In this document: in pieces, positions 15,737-24,245 of the stretch
Layout of the letters: every line of letters begins with the position of its first letter
Position numbering within the stretch: the first letter of the stretch is position 1
Assembly: GCA_947630115.1 (NCBI GenBank)
Contig: CANRGG010000003.1
Span: forward strand, 1 to 64,000
DNA from: an uncultured Clostridia bacterium
GTDB taxonomy: Bacteria > Bacillota > Clostridia > Christensenellales > Borkfalkiaceae
Direction: 5' to 3'
Length of the DNA stretch: 64,000 nucleotides
The notes under the pieces: generated by a model
Databases searched by the model: none
What the model saw: the letters and a program-made list of their open reading frames with translations, nothing else
What the model was told of the DNA's origin: nothing
Translations under genes and position numbers: made by a program

Positions 15737-18618
15737 TTTGCCCCCTCCCCGAACTGCGTCTTGCGCTGCCGATAAGTCCGTACTATTTCATGCGGCCACT
15801 TGAACTTGAATTTGCGCACGGCGATATCGAGCAGCATGAAAACGATCGCCAAAATGGCAAACAATTTCTGCGGATCATAGACGATATGAATGTCCGCAAA
15901 ATAATCGAGGATGGACTCCGCGTCATAGACGAGCTTTTGGGTCGGATCCTCGCCCTCTTCGATCTCCCGCGTCGAAAGATCGACAAGCAAGGTCCGCCCG
16001 TCCGCAAAGGAGTCGGACGCCGGGTCGTACTCGCGGGAGTAGGAAAAGGCTCTGAACGTCCTGTAATAGCCGTACAGCGACCCGCTTGGAATTTCGGCAA
16101 GGCTGTTTGCGCCGTCGATCCCGAAATCAATGGGAACTTTTGCGATGGTGATTTCGTAGACCCCCTGCGTCTTGTTGAGGAAAGTAAAGCGGTTCCCGCT
16201 GAAAGACTCCTCGGAAAGGTCGAACTTTTGAGGCTCGTCATTCGGCCCATTCACAAAGGCGATGAGCTTTTTCCCCTCCTCCTCTTGAAGATGGAAGCCG
16301 TAAACGCTGATCTGCGTTCGGTAATTGTCCTCGATCACCGTCGTCGAAAAGACGTTTTCCGAATACGTCATCTTGGAAATGACGGTAGACATGATATTGT
16401 AAAGGACTTTTTTACCCGCCGTGCTCTCCAAAAATTCTTCCGACCAATAATTTTCAAGGTCGCATAGAAAGCTCCCCACTTTCCCCCGCCCGTACTTCCA
16501 CTGCGCGTACAGCGGGACATATTGCGCCCTCAAAGACACTTCAACGTCGCCGTAGCCCTTTTCAACGCTGGTAAAGAAGCCGTCCATGGTGATCTCTTTC
16601 AATGCGTCATCGGTCACGCCGTCCACGATCGTCGTGTGGTTTTGAATGGTGGGCGAATACTGTTCGGGAACGGCGCCCGAAAGCCCGTCGAGCTGAAGGT
16701 CCTCCGCCAAATAGTCGCTGATCTTCCCGATGTCGCTGCCGTCCATATAGTACGCATGGCCGCCTGCGTTTTCGGCAAGATTTTTCAAATCGTCGGTCAC
16801 CGGCCGCACGACGGAGACATAGGTGATCGTAATGCCGTAGTTTTTGTAAAACCGCTGCATCGCCGCGCCATACGAACTATAGAGATCGGCCGGCATGGAG
16901 TCCGAAAAGAACAAAATATGCTTGCGTTCCGCGCTGAGCAGCGATTGCAGCGTCTGTCCAGCCATTTCGATGGCAGGTTCGTACATGGTGCCGCCGCCGC
17001 TGTCGTTTACCACATTCCGGATCGAATTGATGATGCGGTTCTTTTGCGTCATGGGCGTCATATCGAGGCCGAAGGTGTAATGGTCCTGCAAGGTCACAAT
17101 ACCCACCTGATCGTGCGGCGACAATGCTTCGAGCGCGTCGATCGCGCCCGAGATCGCAATATTGACCGGCATGCCGTATTCGGAATCGGTCTCCATCGAG
17201 CCCGAGCGGTCGATGATGATCGCAAGCGCGACGGAGGGCGTATAGTCGGTGATCTCCACGGGCAGCATTTGCCCAAAGAGGCTCCCCTGCATATCGTCCT
17301 TATTGTAGGCATGGGCCTTGGGCACCGTTTCCCCTTTCTCGTTTTGCACCGTGACGACGTTTCCGCTTTCATCCTTTTCGACGCCGCCCACCGTAAAGAC
17401 GCCGCCGCCGTAGTCCCCGACATAGGACTCGAGCATTTTTACAAAACTTTCGGGCATGTCGCTGTTTGCAATGTTGACGAGGATCACCTCGTCAAATGCG
17501 ACAAGCGTCTTGATGTCGCTTGGAAGAGCGGCCGTTTCGTCTACTTGGACGACATGAAAGTCGATATTGACGCCGACTGCCGATCCCGTGAGGGAACTGA
17601 TAAGCTGCAGCGACTCGCCCTTGTACTTTTCGATGATGAGAATGGATGAAAATTCGTCGATGTCATATGATAGGTTCCAAAGATTGTTTTCGGGCATGGT
17701 GTCCACAGAACTTTCGATCTCAAAACAGAGTTCATGATGTCCAGGCGTTTCGAAAGTATAAGGAAAGCCGAACGTTTGACTGCTGGAAGCAAGTTGCACC
17801 CCTTTCTTTTCAACGGTTTTTACATCATTTTCGGTTTTGTCTGTCAATGTGATATCAAGCTCCCCCTCAAACGCGCTCCGAACCTCCAAGACAAAGGGAA
17901 TTTCTTCGCCCACATTGTATTTTCGGTCGGGATAGGTAACGTTTGTGATCCAGACGTCCCCTTTGTAGTTTGCAGGATAGAACGAAGCGTCGATTTCCAC
18001 CCCGTCCATGGTGATCCCTTTGACGACGTTCATCGCGTCGCGGTCGGTTTCAAGTCCGTCGCTAATCAGGACGATCTTCGAGGTCTCGGGGTGGGAAATA
18101 ATCGCTTTCCCGTCCTCTCCCCCGCTTTGATCATTCGCGGGGTCCCAGACATAGGTCAAAGCGCTCGCGATGTCGGTCGCGGTGATATCGGGAAGAGGCG
18201 CTTCGAGGTAAGTTTGATACGCTTTTTCGGGGTCGTGTTCGCCCATTTCGAGCGCCACTTGTTGGTCGAAACCGAAAGTCACGATAGACACCCGGCAGCG
18301 ATTTTCGTTGGAGACAAGAATTTCATGAACGAAGTTGTTTGCGCGCTCCTTTGCATAGCCGCTTGAAAAAGAGGCGTCGACAAGGATCACGAGTTCGTTT
18401 TGCTCATTTGGCATATCGTATGAAAACGTCATTCCAGACAAAATCCCGACGCAGAGCAAGATGACAAGGCAATGAAGAACCAGCGACAAGATACGGTTAC
18501 GGGTGCGGCGATACTTTTTCTTCATGCGAAAATACATGAAAAGCGCGAACGCGAATAAGGGAATGAGCAGGAGAAATACCCATGGGCTTACGGAAAAATC
18601 GATTTTGAAATTATACAT
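15733..18618 (-). CDS. Large double-VWA membrane protein, cluster copy 1
   Basis: 961 residues, anchored by two N-terminal helices (near residues 13-30 and 45-63) and one C-terminal helix before RKFKFKWPHEIVRTYRQRK. A first VWA-like region (ELVILVDASFSSGY) and a second with a good MIDAS (ALAIIIDRSGSMETD) flank a middle domain. In it VGDYGGGVFTVGG resembles the glutamine-amidotransferase-like fold of large BatA-type proteins. A long extracytoplasmic beta-rich part follows (VWITNVTYPDRKYNVGEE is one strand block). It is translationally coupled to DUF58 and 11 bases after the BatA-like gene. Likely the core of an envelope complex with metal-dependent adhesion domains; substrate unknown. Confidence 0.85.
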   Translation of the reverse strand: MYNFKIDFSVSPWVFLLLIPLFAFALFMYFRMKKKYRRTRNRILSLVLHCLVILLCVGILSGMTFSYDMPNEQNELVILVDASFSSGYAKERANNFVHEILVSNENRCRVSIVTFGFDQQVALEMGEHDPEKAYQTYLEAPLPDITATDIASALTYVWDPANDQSGGEDGKAIISHPETSKIVLISDGLETDRDAMNVVKGITMDGVEIDASFYPANYKGDVWITNVTYPDRKYNVGEEIPFVLEVRSAFEGELDITLTDKTENDVKTVEKKGVQLASSSQTFGFPYTFETPGHHELCFEIESSVDTMPENNLWNLSYDIDEFSSILIIEKYKGESLQLISSLTGSAVGVNIDFHVVQVDETAALPSDIKTLVAFDEVILVNIANSDMPESFVKMLESYVGDYGGGVFTVGGVEKDESGNVVTVQNEKGETVPKAHAYNKDDMQGSLFGQMLPVEITDYTPSVALAIIIDRSGSMETDSEYGMPVNIAISGAIDALEALSPHDQVGIVTLQDHYTFGLDMTPMTQKNRIINSIRNVVNDSGGGTMYEPAIEMAGQTLQSLLSAERKHILFFSDSMPADLYSSYGAAMQRFYKNYGITITYVSVVRPVTDDLKNLAENAGGHAYYMDGSDIGKISDYLAEDLQLDGLSGAVPEQYSPTIQNHTTIVDGVTDDALKEITMDGFFTSVEKGYGDVEVSLRAQYVPLYAQWKYGRGKVGSFLCDLENYWSEEFLESTAGKKVLYNIMSTVISKMTYSENVFSTTVIEDNYRTQISVYGFHLQEEEGKKLIAFVNGPNDEPQKFDLSEESFSGNRFTFLNKTQGVYEITIAKVPIDFGIDGANSLAEIPSGSLYGYYRTFRAFSYSREYDPASDSFADGRTLLVDLSTREIEEGEDPTQKLVYDAESILDYFADIHIVYDPQKLFAILAIVFMLLDIAVRKFKFKWPHEIVRTYRQRKTQFGEGAK

Positions 18619-18629
18619 ATAAAAATCTC

Positions 18630-20582
18630 CTACACAATTTCCTTACTTTGCAGAGCCCACTCGACGGTAGAGACAACCAGGATCGCGATGGCAAGATACA
18701 GGAAGAGAGAAATCCCAAGCTCCTTCCAGGCCTCGACTTTATCAAGCCGAATATCGAGCGCGATCATGCGGAAAAGACCACTCTCGTCTTTCGGAAAATG
18801 CACGTAGGCCTTGCACTCCTTCTGTTCCTTGTCATAGTCGAATTGGGTCGTGAAGGTATAGGTGCCGAGAAGATTCAGCGTAACTTCTGCGGGGAACTCA
18901 TTCAAAGTTTGCGCCGTTCCGAGCGGGTCCGTAACGGTCAGGGAAGCGCCCTGGCTGTTTACTTTTGTCACCTCGTCCGCTTCGAAGCTGTACTTTTCAA
19001 GCGTCTGCGGCAAATAAGTTTTGATCAGATTGTACAAAAGCTCCGTCAAATGCGTCGACGAGGGCAAGTTGGAACGGTTGAGCGAGAACGGCATAATGAC
19101 GACGGGTTGTCCGACCGTCCTGACCAGCAGCACGGGGTCGCCGTTGCAAAGCAAAATCGGCTTGAATTCGGGGCCGTAGCTCGTGATCTTCTTGTAGCAG
19201 GTCACGCCCATCTTTTCGACCGTGATGTATTGAGTGAGCGGGTGCGGCTCGGGTGATGTGAAATATTGAAGGCCCGAAAAGCTCTGCTCCCCTCCCAGCT
19301 CGATCCCGAAGCCGCTCAAATCGTCGGGATCGCTCAAAATCAGCACCCCGTCCGTCGGGTAGCTCTCCCTCGAGGTATGCTCGAAGATATAGAACTCATA
19401 GCCCGACATTTCTATTTCGCTTTGCTTGTACGCCTGTTTATATTGAATGTCGTAAACTTTCCCCATGGGGTCGCGCAGGTAATGGAAGCCGAGGTTATAG
19501 AAGATGTTCTGCTCGGTGCTGTAATATTGGACGCGAGCCTTCTCCCGTTCGCCGCCGTAAACCATAAAGGTATCATCCTCGGGAATAGAATCAAGAAGAT
19601 TTTTGAAACTTACCTTAACTTCCCGGAAGGATGAACAAAAGACTTCCTCGCTCCCGCCCACGTCGGGATCGGACGCGCGGAAATCAATGTATTGGACCTG
19701 CGAATACTCGCTGCTGTCGCTGTTGACGTCCACGGTGAGCTCTTTTGTAAGAACGGGGCAGTCCGACGCGCCGTCGCCGAGCTCGGCGCCCTCGACTTCG
19801 ACATACAGGTTATATTTCCCGGAAATCCGCCCGTACGCCCCCACGCTCACATGGAATACATACTCATTCGCCTCCAACGAAGCGACGCAGTCGAGGATCC
19901 CCAAGTTCCATTCGTTGGAAATGTTGGCAAGATTTCTGACGGTCACGGCGGTGCCGAGATTGCCATAGTCCGAACCCGAATACAAGATTACTTGTGCGGC
20001 AGGATTGACGATAAGTCGCTGCTCGGCAAGTTGGAGCGCCCCCTGCATATCCGCCGTGCCGTAAGTACATTCGAGCCCGTCAAGCGCCATAACGACCGCA
20101 GAATAGTTGTCGCTCGTCGCGTCGCTTATCACGAAATTCGCTTCCTTGCCCGCTAAAATGATGGAAAGGGTGCCCTCGTTCGTGATGAGCCACTCGTCAA
20201 TGTGCATTTTCACTTCCCGCACGGCACGCTCGAAACGGGTGGGCGAATTTTTATCGCCCGCAAATCTCGCCCGCATATTGGCGGAGCCGTCGATGATCAC
20301 GATGCGCTCCGTATCGTCATTGACAAAGCCCTCGGTAAACAGTTTGGGCTCCGCAAGGATAAACGAAAGCATCGTGAGCGCAAGCGCTTGAAAAAGGAAT
20401 ATGAGGATGTTCCGAATGGGCTGAACCGGTAACTTTCTCCTGCGCTTTCTGAGCATGACGCGCCAAATATAGGTGCTCGAAAGAAACTTCTGCTGCAAAT
20501 TCGGCTTGATGAGATAGATGAGGATCAACCCGAGAATGCTCAAAAGCCCCAATAAGCCAAGAGGCAAAATCCATTTGATCAT
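18630..20582 (-). CDS. BatA-like VWA membrane protein, cluster copy 1
   Basis: 650 residues with the aerotolerance-regulator N-terminal layout: a first helix (LPLGLLGLLSILGLILIYL), the block FLSSTYIWRVMLRKRRRKLP, and a second helix ending in AEPKLF. A VWA domain follows (IVIIDGSANMRARF, where the third MIDAS position is Asn-Met rather than Ser). A long extracytoplasmic part and a final helix (LFLYLAIAILVVSTVEWAL) complete it. BatA/BatB-like proteins form membrane complexes with DUF58 proteins. The ribosome site GGGAG lies before the start. Located between the InlB-repeat gene and the double-VWA gene. Confidence 0.85.
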   Translation of the reverse strand: MIKWILPLGLLGLLSILGLILIYLIKPNLQQKFLSSTYIWRVMLRKRRRKLPVQPIRNILIFLFQALALTMLSFILAEPKLFTEGFVNDDTERIVIIDGSANMRARFAGDKNSPTRFERAVREVKMHIDEWLITNEGTLSIILAGKEANFVISDATSDNYSAVVMALDGLECTYGTADMQGALQLAEQRLIVNPAAQVILYSGSDYGNLGTAVTVRNLANISNEWNLGILDCVASLEANEYVFHVSVGAYGRISGKYNLYVEVEGAELGDGASDCPVLTKELTVDVNSDSSEYSQVQYIDFRASDPDVGGSEEVFCSSFREVKVSFKNLLDSIPEDDTFMVYGGEREKARVQYYSTEQNIFYNLGFHYLRDPMGKVYDIQYKQAYKQSEIEMSGYEFYIFEHTSRESYPTDGVLILSDPDDLSGFGIELGGEQSFSGLQYFTSPEPHPLTQYITVEKMGVTCYKKITSYGPEFKPILLCNGDPVLLVRTVGQPVVIMPFSLNRSNLPSSTHLTELLYNLIKTYLPQTLEKYSFEADEVTKVNSQGASLTVTDPLGTAQTLNEFPAEVTLNLLGTYTFTTQFDYDKEQKECKAYVHFPKDESGLFRMIALDIRLDKVEAWKELGISLFLYLAIAILVVSTVEWALQSKEIV

Positions 20583-20599
20583 GACTTAAGTCTCCCGAT

Positions 20600-21856
20600 T
20601 TATGGTTTCATGCCGTCAAAATACCCGCTCAATGCGTCTTTGAGATCGGGAGGAAGGCTGTCGTCGTTTTCGACCGCCTGCTTTTCGGCCTCATAGTCGG
20701 TCGCGTCCTTGTAGTCGGTGGAGCCGTCAATCACGCTGTTGTTGTCGGTAGGTCCCCCCCAGCCTGCGCCGCCGCCACCGCCGCCTTCGCTCTCTTCTTT
20801 GCCGGAGTTGCTGCCTTGGTTATCTCCGCCGCCTTCACCTTCGCCTTCCCCTTTAACTTCGCCTTCTCCTTGACCTTGACCCTGGCCTTGACCTTCGCCT
20901 TCGCCCTGGCCTTCCCCTTCTCCCTCACCTTGACCTTCGCCTTCTCCTTCACCCTGTCCTTGGCCCTGGCCTTGGCCCTGGCCTTCACCTTCACCCTGGC
21001 CTTCGCCTTCTCCTTGACCTTCACCTTCGCCCTGTCCTTCGCCTTCCCCCTCGCCCTCTTGGCCTTCTCCTTGGCCGCCTTGTTCGGGCTTCTTTACAAA
21101 AACTGCGGTGACGTTCAGATCCTCTATGACGCTCCAGTCCCAGCGCTCGCTTGTCATCAAGCCGTCATCCCATTGATCGAATACATAGCCCTCTTCCGCT
21201 ACGGCAATGACGGGCGTTGCGTCCGATCCCTTTTCGATCCGCTGATAGGTTTCGCCCATCAAAGAGCCGCCCTCGCCCGCAAAATAGTAAAGTTCCACAT
21301 ACTCAATTTCTTTTTCGGGCATATAGGAGGGATTTTCTGGATCTACCGCACCCCCCGTATTTCCCGCGAACGCGAGCCGCGCGGATGTCAAAGCAGACAC
21401 CGTCGTCATGGAAATGCCGAGAATACAAACCGCCAAAAGTGCAGAGAGCATGGCTTTGGGGAGCCGGAAACGGAACATCTCGGGGTTGACATTGTTTAGT
21501 TTTTTTGTTGCGTCTTCCCGCTGCAAACGGGCGACTTCGGAGTCGTCGCTCTCCCATTCGAGCATGGTGATCATTCGCTCTTCCAATCCGAGACGGTCGA
21601 CCATGGAGGCAACCTTTTCCGCCGACGGATTGAATTTCACAAAGTAAAGCACAAAGCCCGAGCCGATCCCCGCGACTATGCCCGGAATGATCGAGCCGAG
21701 CAAAACGACAAGCGCCCCCACATGGCAGAAAAACAGAATAAAAGCCAAGACAAAGTCGACGCAAAATCCGATAAAGACCCCGCTGAGCGCCGCCTTGATC
21801 ATAGCAATCCTCTTTGCCTTTTTTTGATATTCTTTGAGAAGTTCCAGCGTTGTCAT
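20600..21856 (-). CDS. Membrane protein with InlB-type repeat and Glu/Gly/Gln tail, copy 1
   Basis: A 418-residue protein with a cytoplasmic start (EYQKKAKRIAMIK), two helices (about 25-45 and 48-70), a cytoplasmic segment, and a third helix (about 133-155). An extracytoplasmic InlB/List_Bact repeat (VELYYFAGEGGSLMGETYQR to DLNVTAVF) follows. Then comes about 95 residues of almost pure Glu, Gly and Gln, and a C-terminal segment ending SGYFDGMKP. The N-terminal half resembles DUF4175/DUF4129-like membrane partners of MoxR-type operons only in layout, so no family is claimed. The gene follows the LRR lipoprotein by 21 bases and is 17 bases from the BatA-like gene. Copy 2 is at 41563-42751. Confidence 0.75.
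   Translation of the reverse strand: MTTLELLKEYQKKAKRIAMIKAALSGVFIGFCVDFVLAFILFFCHVGALVVLLGSIIPGIVAGIGSGFVLYFVKFNPSAEKVASMVDRLGLEERMITMLEWESDDSEVARLQREDATKKLNNVNPEMFRFRLPKAMLSALLAVCILGISMTTVSALTSARLAFAGNTGGAVDPENPSYMPEKEIEYVELYYFAGEGGSLMGETYQRIEKGSDATPVIAVAEEGYVFDQWDDGLMTSERWDWSVIEDLNVTAVFVKKPEQGGQGEGQEGEGEGEGQGEGEGQGEGEGQGEGEGQGQGQGQGQGEGEGEGQGEGEGEGQGEGEGQGQGQGQGEGEVKGEGEGEGGGDNQGSNSGKEESEGGGGGGAGWGGPTDNNSVIDGSTDYKDATDYEAEKQAVENDDSLPPDLKDALSGYFDGMKP
20815..21075. repeat. Low-complexity Glu/Gly/Gln-coding tract, copy 1
   Basis: About 260 bp made of irregular 6- and 12-bp units, pyrimidine-rich on the plus strand, encoding GEGEGQ-type residues of the InlB-repeat membrane protein. Such tracts can slip in replication and change length in frame. 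Confidence 0.8.
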
Positions 21857-21877
21857 AATGTCCCCCTCTTAAAAGTT

Positions 21878-23425
21878 TCAGTCCGTATAGTCATATATGA
21901 TTTGACCCGGATTCTTCGTCCAAGACGAGTTTTTGACGATTTTTTTCCAATCGGCCTCCGAGCCCCGATAGTAAAATTGCGCCGAATTTGAAATCTCGGT
22001 AAAGGCATCCATCTCCAGCAGCGCGATCCCCCTGCCAAAGACGATCTTATTTAAGTTCATGCAGTAGTAGAAAGCCTCCGTCCGAAGGACCTTCATGCTG
22101 TCGGGAAGAATGATTTCCTTCAGATTATAGCAGTAGCCAAAGACAAAGCTGTCGATCTCATCTGCTCCTTCCAGGAACTTGACGCTTCGAAGCGCCGAGC
22201 ACCTCATAAAGGCGCCTTCGCCTATTCTGCCCGCCGAAGAAGGGATCGTCACTTCCTCGATCGAAGGACAGCCATAAAAACTATACTTCTTTACCCCGCA
22301 CCCTTCCGGAATTTCTAAATTTGTAACGAGCTTATCATTCAGATATAGGCTGCCTCCGCAGTTGAGCGGGTTGGAATTACTGTAGACGAAGGAAATGTCG
22401 CACCAGGCCTTGAGGTCGGAGATATTCACCTTCGCGAGCCTGCCGCAATTACAAAACGCCTGCCCGCCGACGTTCTTGACACCCGACCCGAAATCCAATT
22501 CCTTTAAGAGTTTGCATTCGTAGAATGCGAGCGACGCAATGGTATGCACACTGTTCGGAATGACAAATTTATCAAACGCGCACCCATAGAACGCCCCGTA
22601 ACGGATCTCGCGCACGCCCTCGGGAAGGGTGATTTGGGTCAGATAACCGCAGCTATAGAAAGCTCTCTTGTTGATGAGCCATACGGACGAGGGAACGGTC
22701 ACACTCCAAAGCGCGGAGCAGTTCTTAAACGCCTCCTCCCCGATGAAGAGCATTCCCTCAGGCAGCGTGATTTTCTCCAAAAAATCGCAGTTTTGAAAGC
22801 CCCCGTTATCCACCATGAGCACGGGTTTCCCTTCATACGTTGCGGGTATCGTTATCTGTCTTGTGTTATGATTTCCGCCGTCTATGGCAACGGCATAGCC
22901 CGCGAGCACATCGTCTTTGATAAGTTCGGTATATTTCAGCCCGTCTTGGACGGAACATTTCCCCCAAGTATATTCATTTTCGGGCTGATAGAAGGAATCG
23001 TAATAGGCGTCGCCGAGCGGGTCGTCGAGAGGCTCGTCGTCGGGATCGACAGGCTCGCCCTCCTCGGGCGGCTTGGGACGCTCGGCGCTGCTCGGATCGT
23101 CGTCGGGAAGCTCGGGATCCTCTTTCGGATCGTCCGTGCCCGGCTCGTCGGTTCCGGGGTCTTTGTCCCCTGCTTCGGGTTTTTCGGATGGGCTCACATA
23201 GTTGGGATCTTGATAGCCGCAGAGCGTGCATACTCCGTCAACCATGTTGTGGATGTCCACAAAGCCTTTTTCGATGTCCCCGCAAGTTGCAAGCCGCCAA
23301 TGGTAGTGTTCATCATAGAACCAGCCGTCGGCATAGGAATGTTTGTGCTCTTCGCAAGCGGAAAAGCAGCATAGAGACACCGCTGTCATAGAGATCGCGA
23401 GCCATTTCCGGATTTTTTGCTTCAT
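21878..23425 (-). CDS. BspA-like leucine-rich-repeat lipoprotein, cluster copy 1
   Basis: A 515-residue surface lipoprotein. The signal peptide MKQKIRKWLAISMTAVSL ends in the lipobox FSAC (Cys24). A Cys/His segment follows (HSYADGWFYDEHYHWRLATC to TLCGY), then an acidic Pro-rich linker (residues about 75-135), then LRR_5 repeats of the BspA type (for example LEKITLPEGMLFIGEEAFKN and CSALWSVTVPSSVWLINKRA). BspA-like repeats mediate binding to surfaces or host proteins in gut bacteria. First gene of copy 1. GGGGG before the ATG is the ribosome site. Copy 2 (42755-44257) shares the signal peptide and Cys/His segment almost exactly but a different repeat region. Confidence 0.9.
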   Translation of the reverse strand: MKQKIRKWLAISMTAVSLCCFSACEEHKHSYADGWFYDEHYHWRLATCGDIEKGFVDIHNMVDGVCTLCGYQDPNYVSPSEKPEAGDKDPGTDEPGTDDPKEDPELPDDDPSSAERPKPPEEGEPVDPDDEPLDDPLGDAYYDSFYQPENEYTWGKCSVQDGLKYTELIKDDVLAGYAVAIDGGNHNTRQITIPATYEGKPVLMVDNGGFQNCDFLEKITLPEGMLFIGEEAFKNCSALWSVTVPSSVWLINKRAFYSCGYLTQITLPEGVREIRYGAFYGCAFDKFVIPNSVHTIASLAFYECKLLKELDFGSGVKNVGGQAFCNCGRLAKVNISDLKAWCDISFVYSNSNPLNCGGSLYLNDKLVTNLEIPEGCGVKKYSFYGCPSIEEVTIPSSAGRIGEGAFMRCSALRSVKFLEGADEIDSFVFGYCYNLKEIILPDSMKVLRTEAFYYCMNLNKIVFGRGIALLEMDAFTEISNSAQFYYRGSEADWKKIVKNSSWTKNPGQIIYDYTD

Positions 23426-23616
23426 ATTCGCTTCCCCCCTTTTGAAAAATTTCGCGGCATATCTTGTTCATGAGAACTTCGTTTTCCGATCTGCGAAAAA
23501 GTTCCTCTCTTGTTTAAGTCTGCGTGCTGTGTCTTGATTTTGTATCTATTTTAGCACATTTCCGTTTCATCGTCAATAACTGCATGAAAAATAATACATT
23601 TAACATATTGAAACTG
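23320..23616. repeat. Duplicated upstream and signal-peptide region, copy 1
   Basis: About 297 bp, comprising the 5' end of the LRR lipoprotein gene, its leader and its promoter. It matches 44152-44450 in the same orientation; in the noncoding 190 bp I count roughly nine differences, mostly single bases. Similarity stops abruptly at 23616, just before the HipA remnant. Confidence 0.9.
23548..23576 (-). promoter_or_regulatory. Promoter of cluster copy 1
   Basis: Minus-strand TTGACG (23571-23576) and TAAAAT (23548-23553), 17-bp spacer. It lies about 120 bases before the LRR gene and is conserved in copy 2. Confidence 0.8.
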
Positions 23617-23626
23617 TCATCTACAT

Positions 23627-24245
23627 TCATTCTTCTTTGTAAGTCCTTGCAAGATTTTTCGGCACATCCTTTTCGGGTCTGTCTTCGGGCGGCTTGTGCT
23701 GACCTGCAAATTCCTTTAAGCGTTGGATTCGAAACGGAAGGTTCGGTGAACGAGATGAGGAAGGAAGCAATCGTGCAGCTTGTACTAAGAAGCACGGAGG
23801 TGATTTCATGTTCAACGCCCAAAAGTGCGTTAAAATCGATCCAATCGAAGGAAGATACTAGTTTCAGCTGCTCTTCATGACGTTTTTCTTGAACGGCTTA
23901 CATTCGATCTCCGTTTCCATGTCGATCATGCGCTCGGTTTTATCGAACCCGAGCGCCGAGCCGCTGTCGTAGATCGGCGCTGCGCCGAGCCACCCCATCG
24001 AGTAGGCGTTTCGCACAAGCCCAAAGTTATTCAAGTGACGATCCTCGTTGGCAATGATATAGTCGAGAACGATCATGCGGTCGATCGCAGGAACGATATC
24101 CACGCCGAGCTTCCCGCAGCAATTCACATAGTGACGATAGAGGGAAGTCGAACTTGCGCGCTTCATGGTTTTCATAATGAGAGCTTGTCTATTCTCTGAA
24201 TGACGCCTGTATCTTCATCAAGCGCAATGAGTGCCACTTTTTGAA
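23627..24245 (-). pseudogene. HipA-like kinase remnant
   Basis: The centre (24175-23864) encodes the HipA C-terminal kinase core: LDYIIANEDRHLNNFGLVRN with the catalytic-loop pattern and APIYDSGSALGF with the metal-binding Asp. Before it, in another frame, VALIALDEDTGVIQRIDKL reads like the earlier part of the same protein. After it, two frames continue with EEQLKLVSSFDWIDFNALLG and RIQRLKEFAGQHKPP, joined by frameshifts near 23880 and 23760. The N-terminal half of a HipA protein is missing. HipA proteins are Ser/Thr kinases acting as toxins or regulators; this one cannot be functional. Confidence 0.8.

Noticed and set aside
20815..21075. Possible CRISPR or tandem-repeat array at the CTT-rich stretch
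   Set aside because: The units are irregular 6-12 bp coding repeats without spacers; they encode the Glu/Gly/Gln tail.
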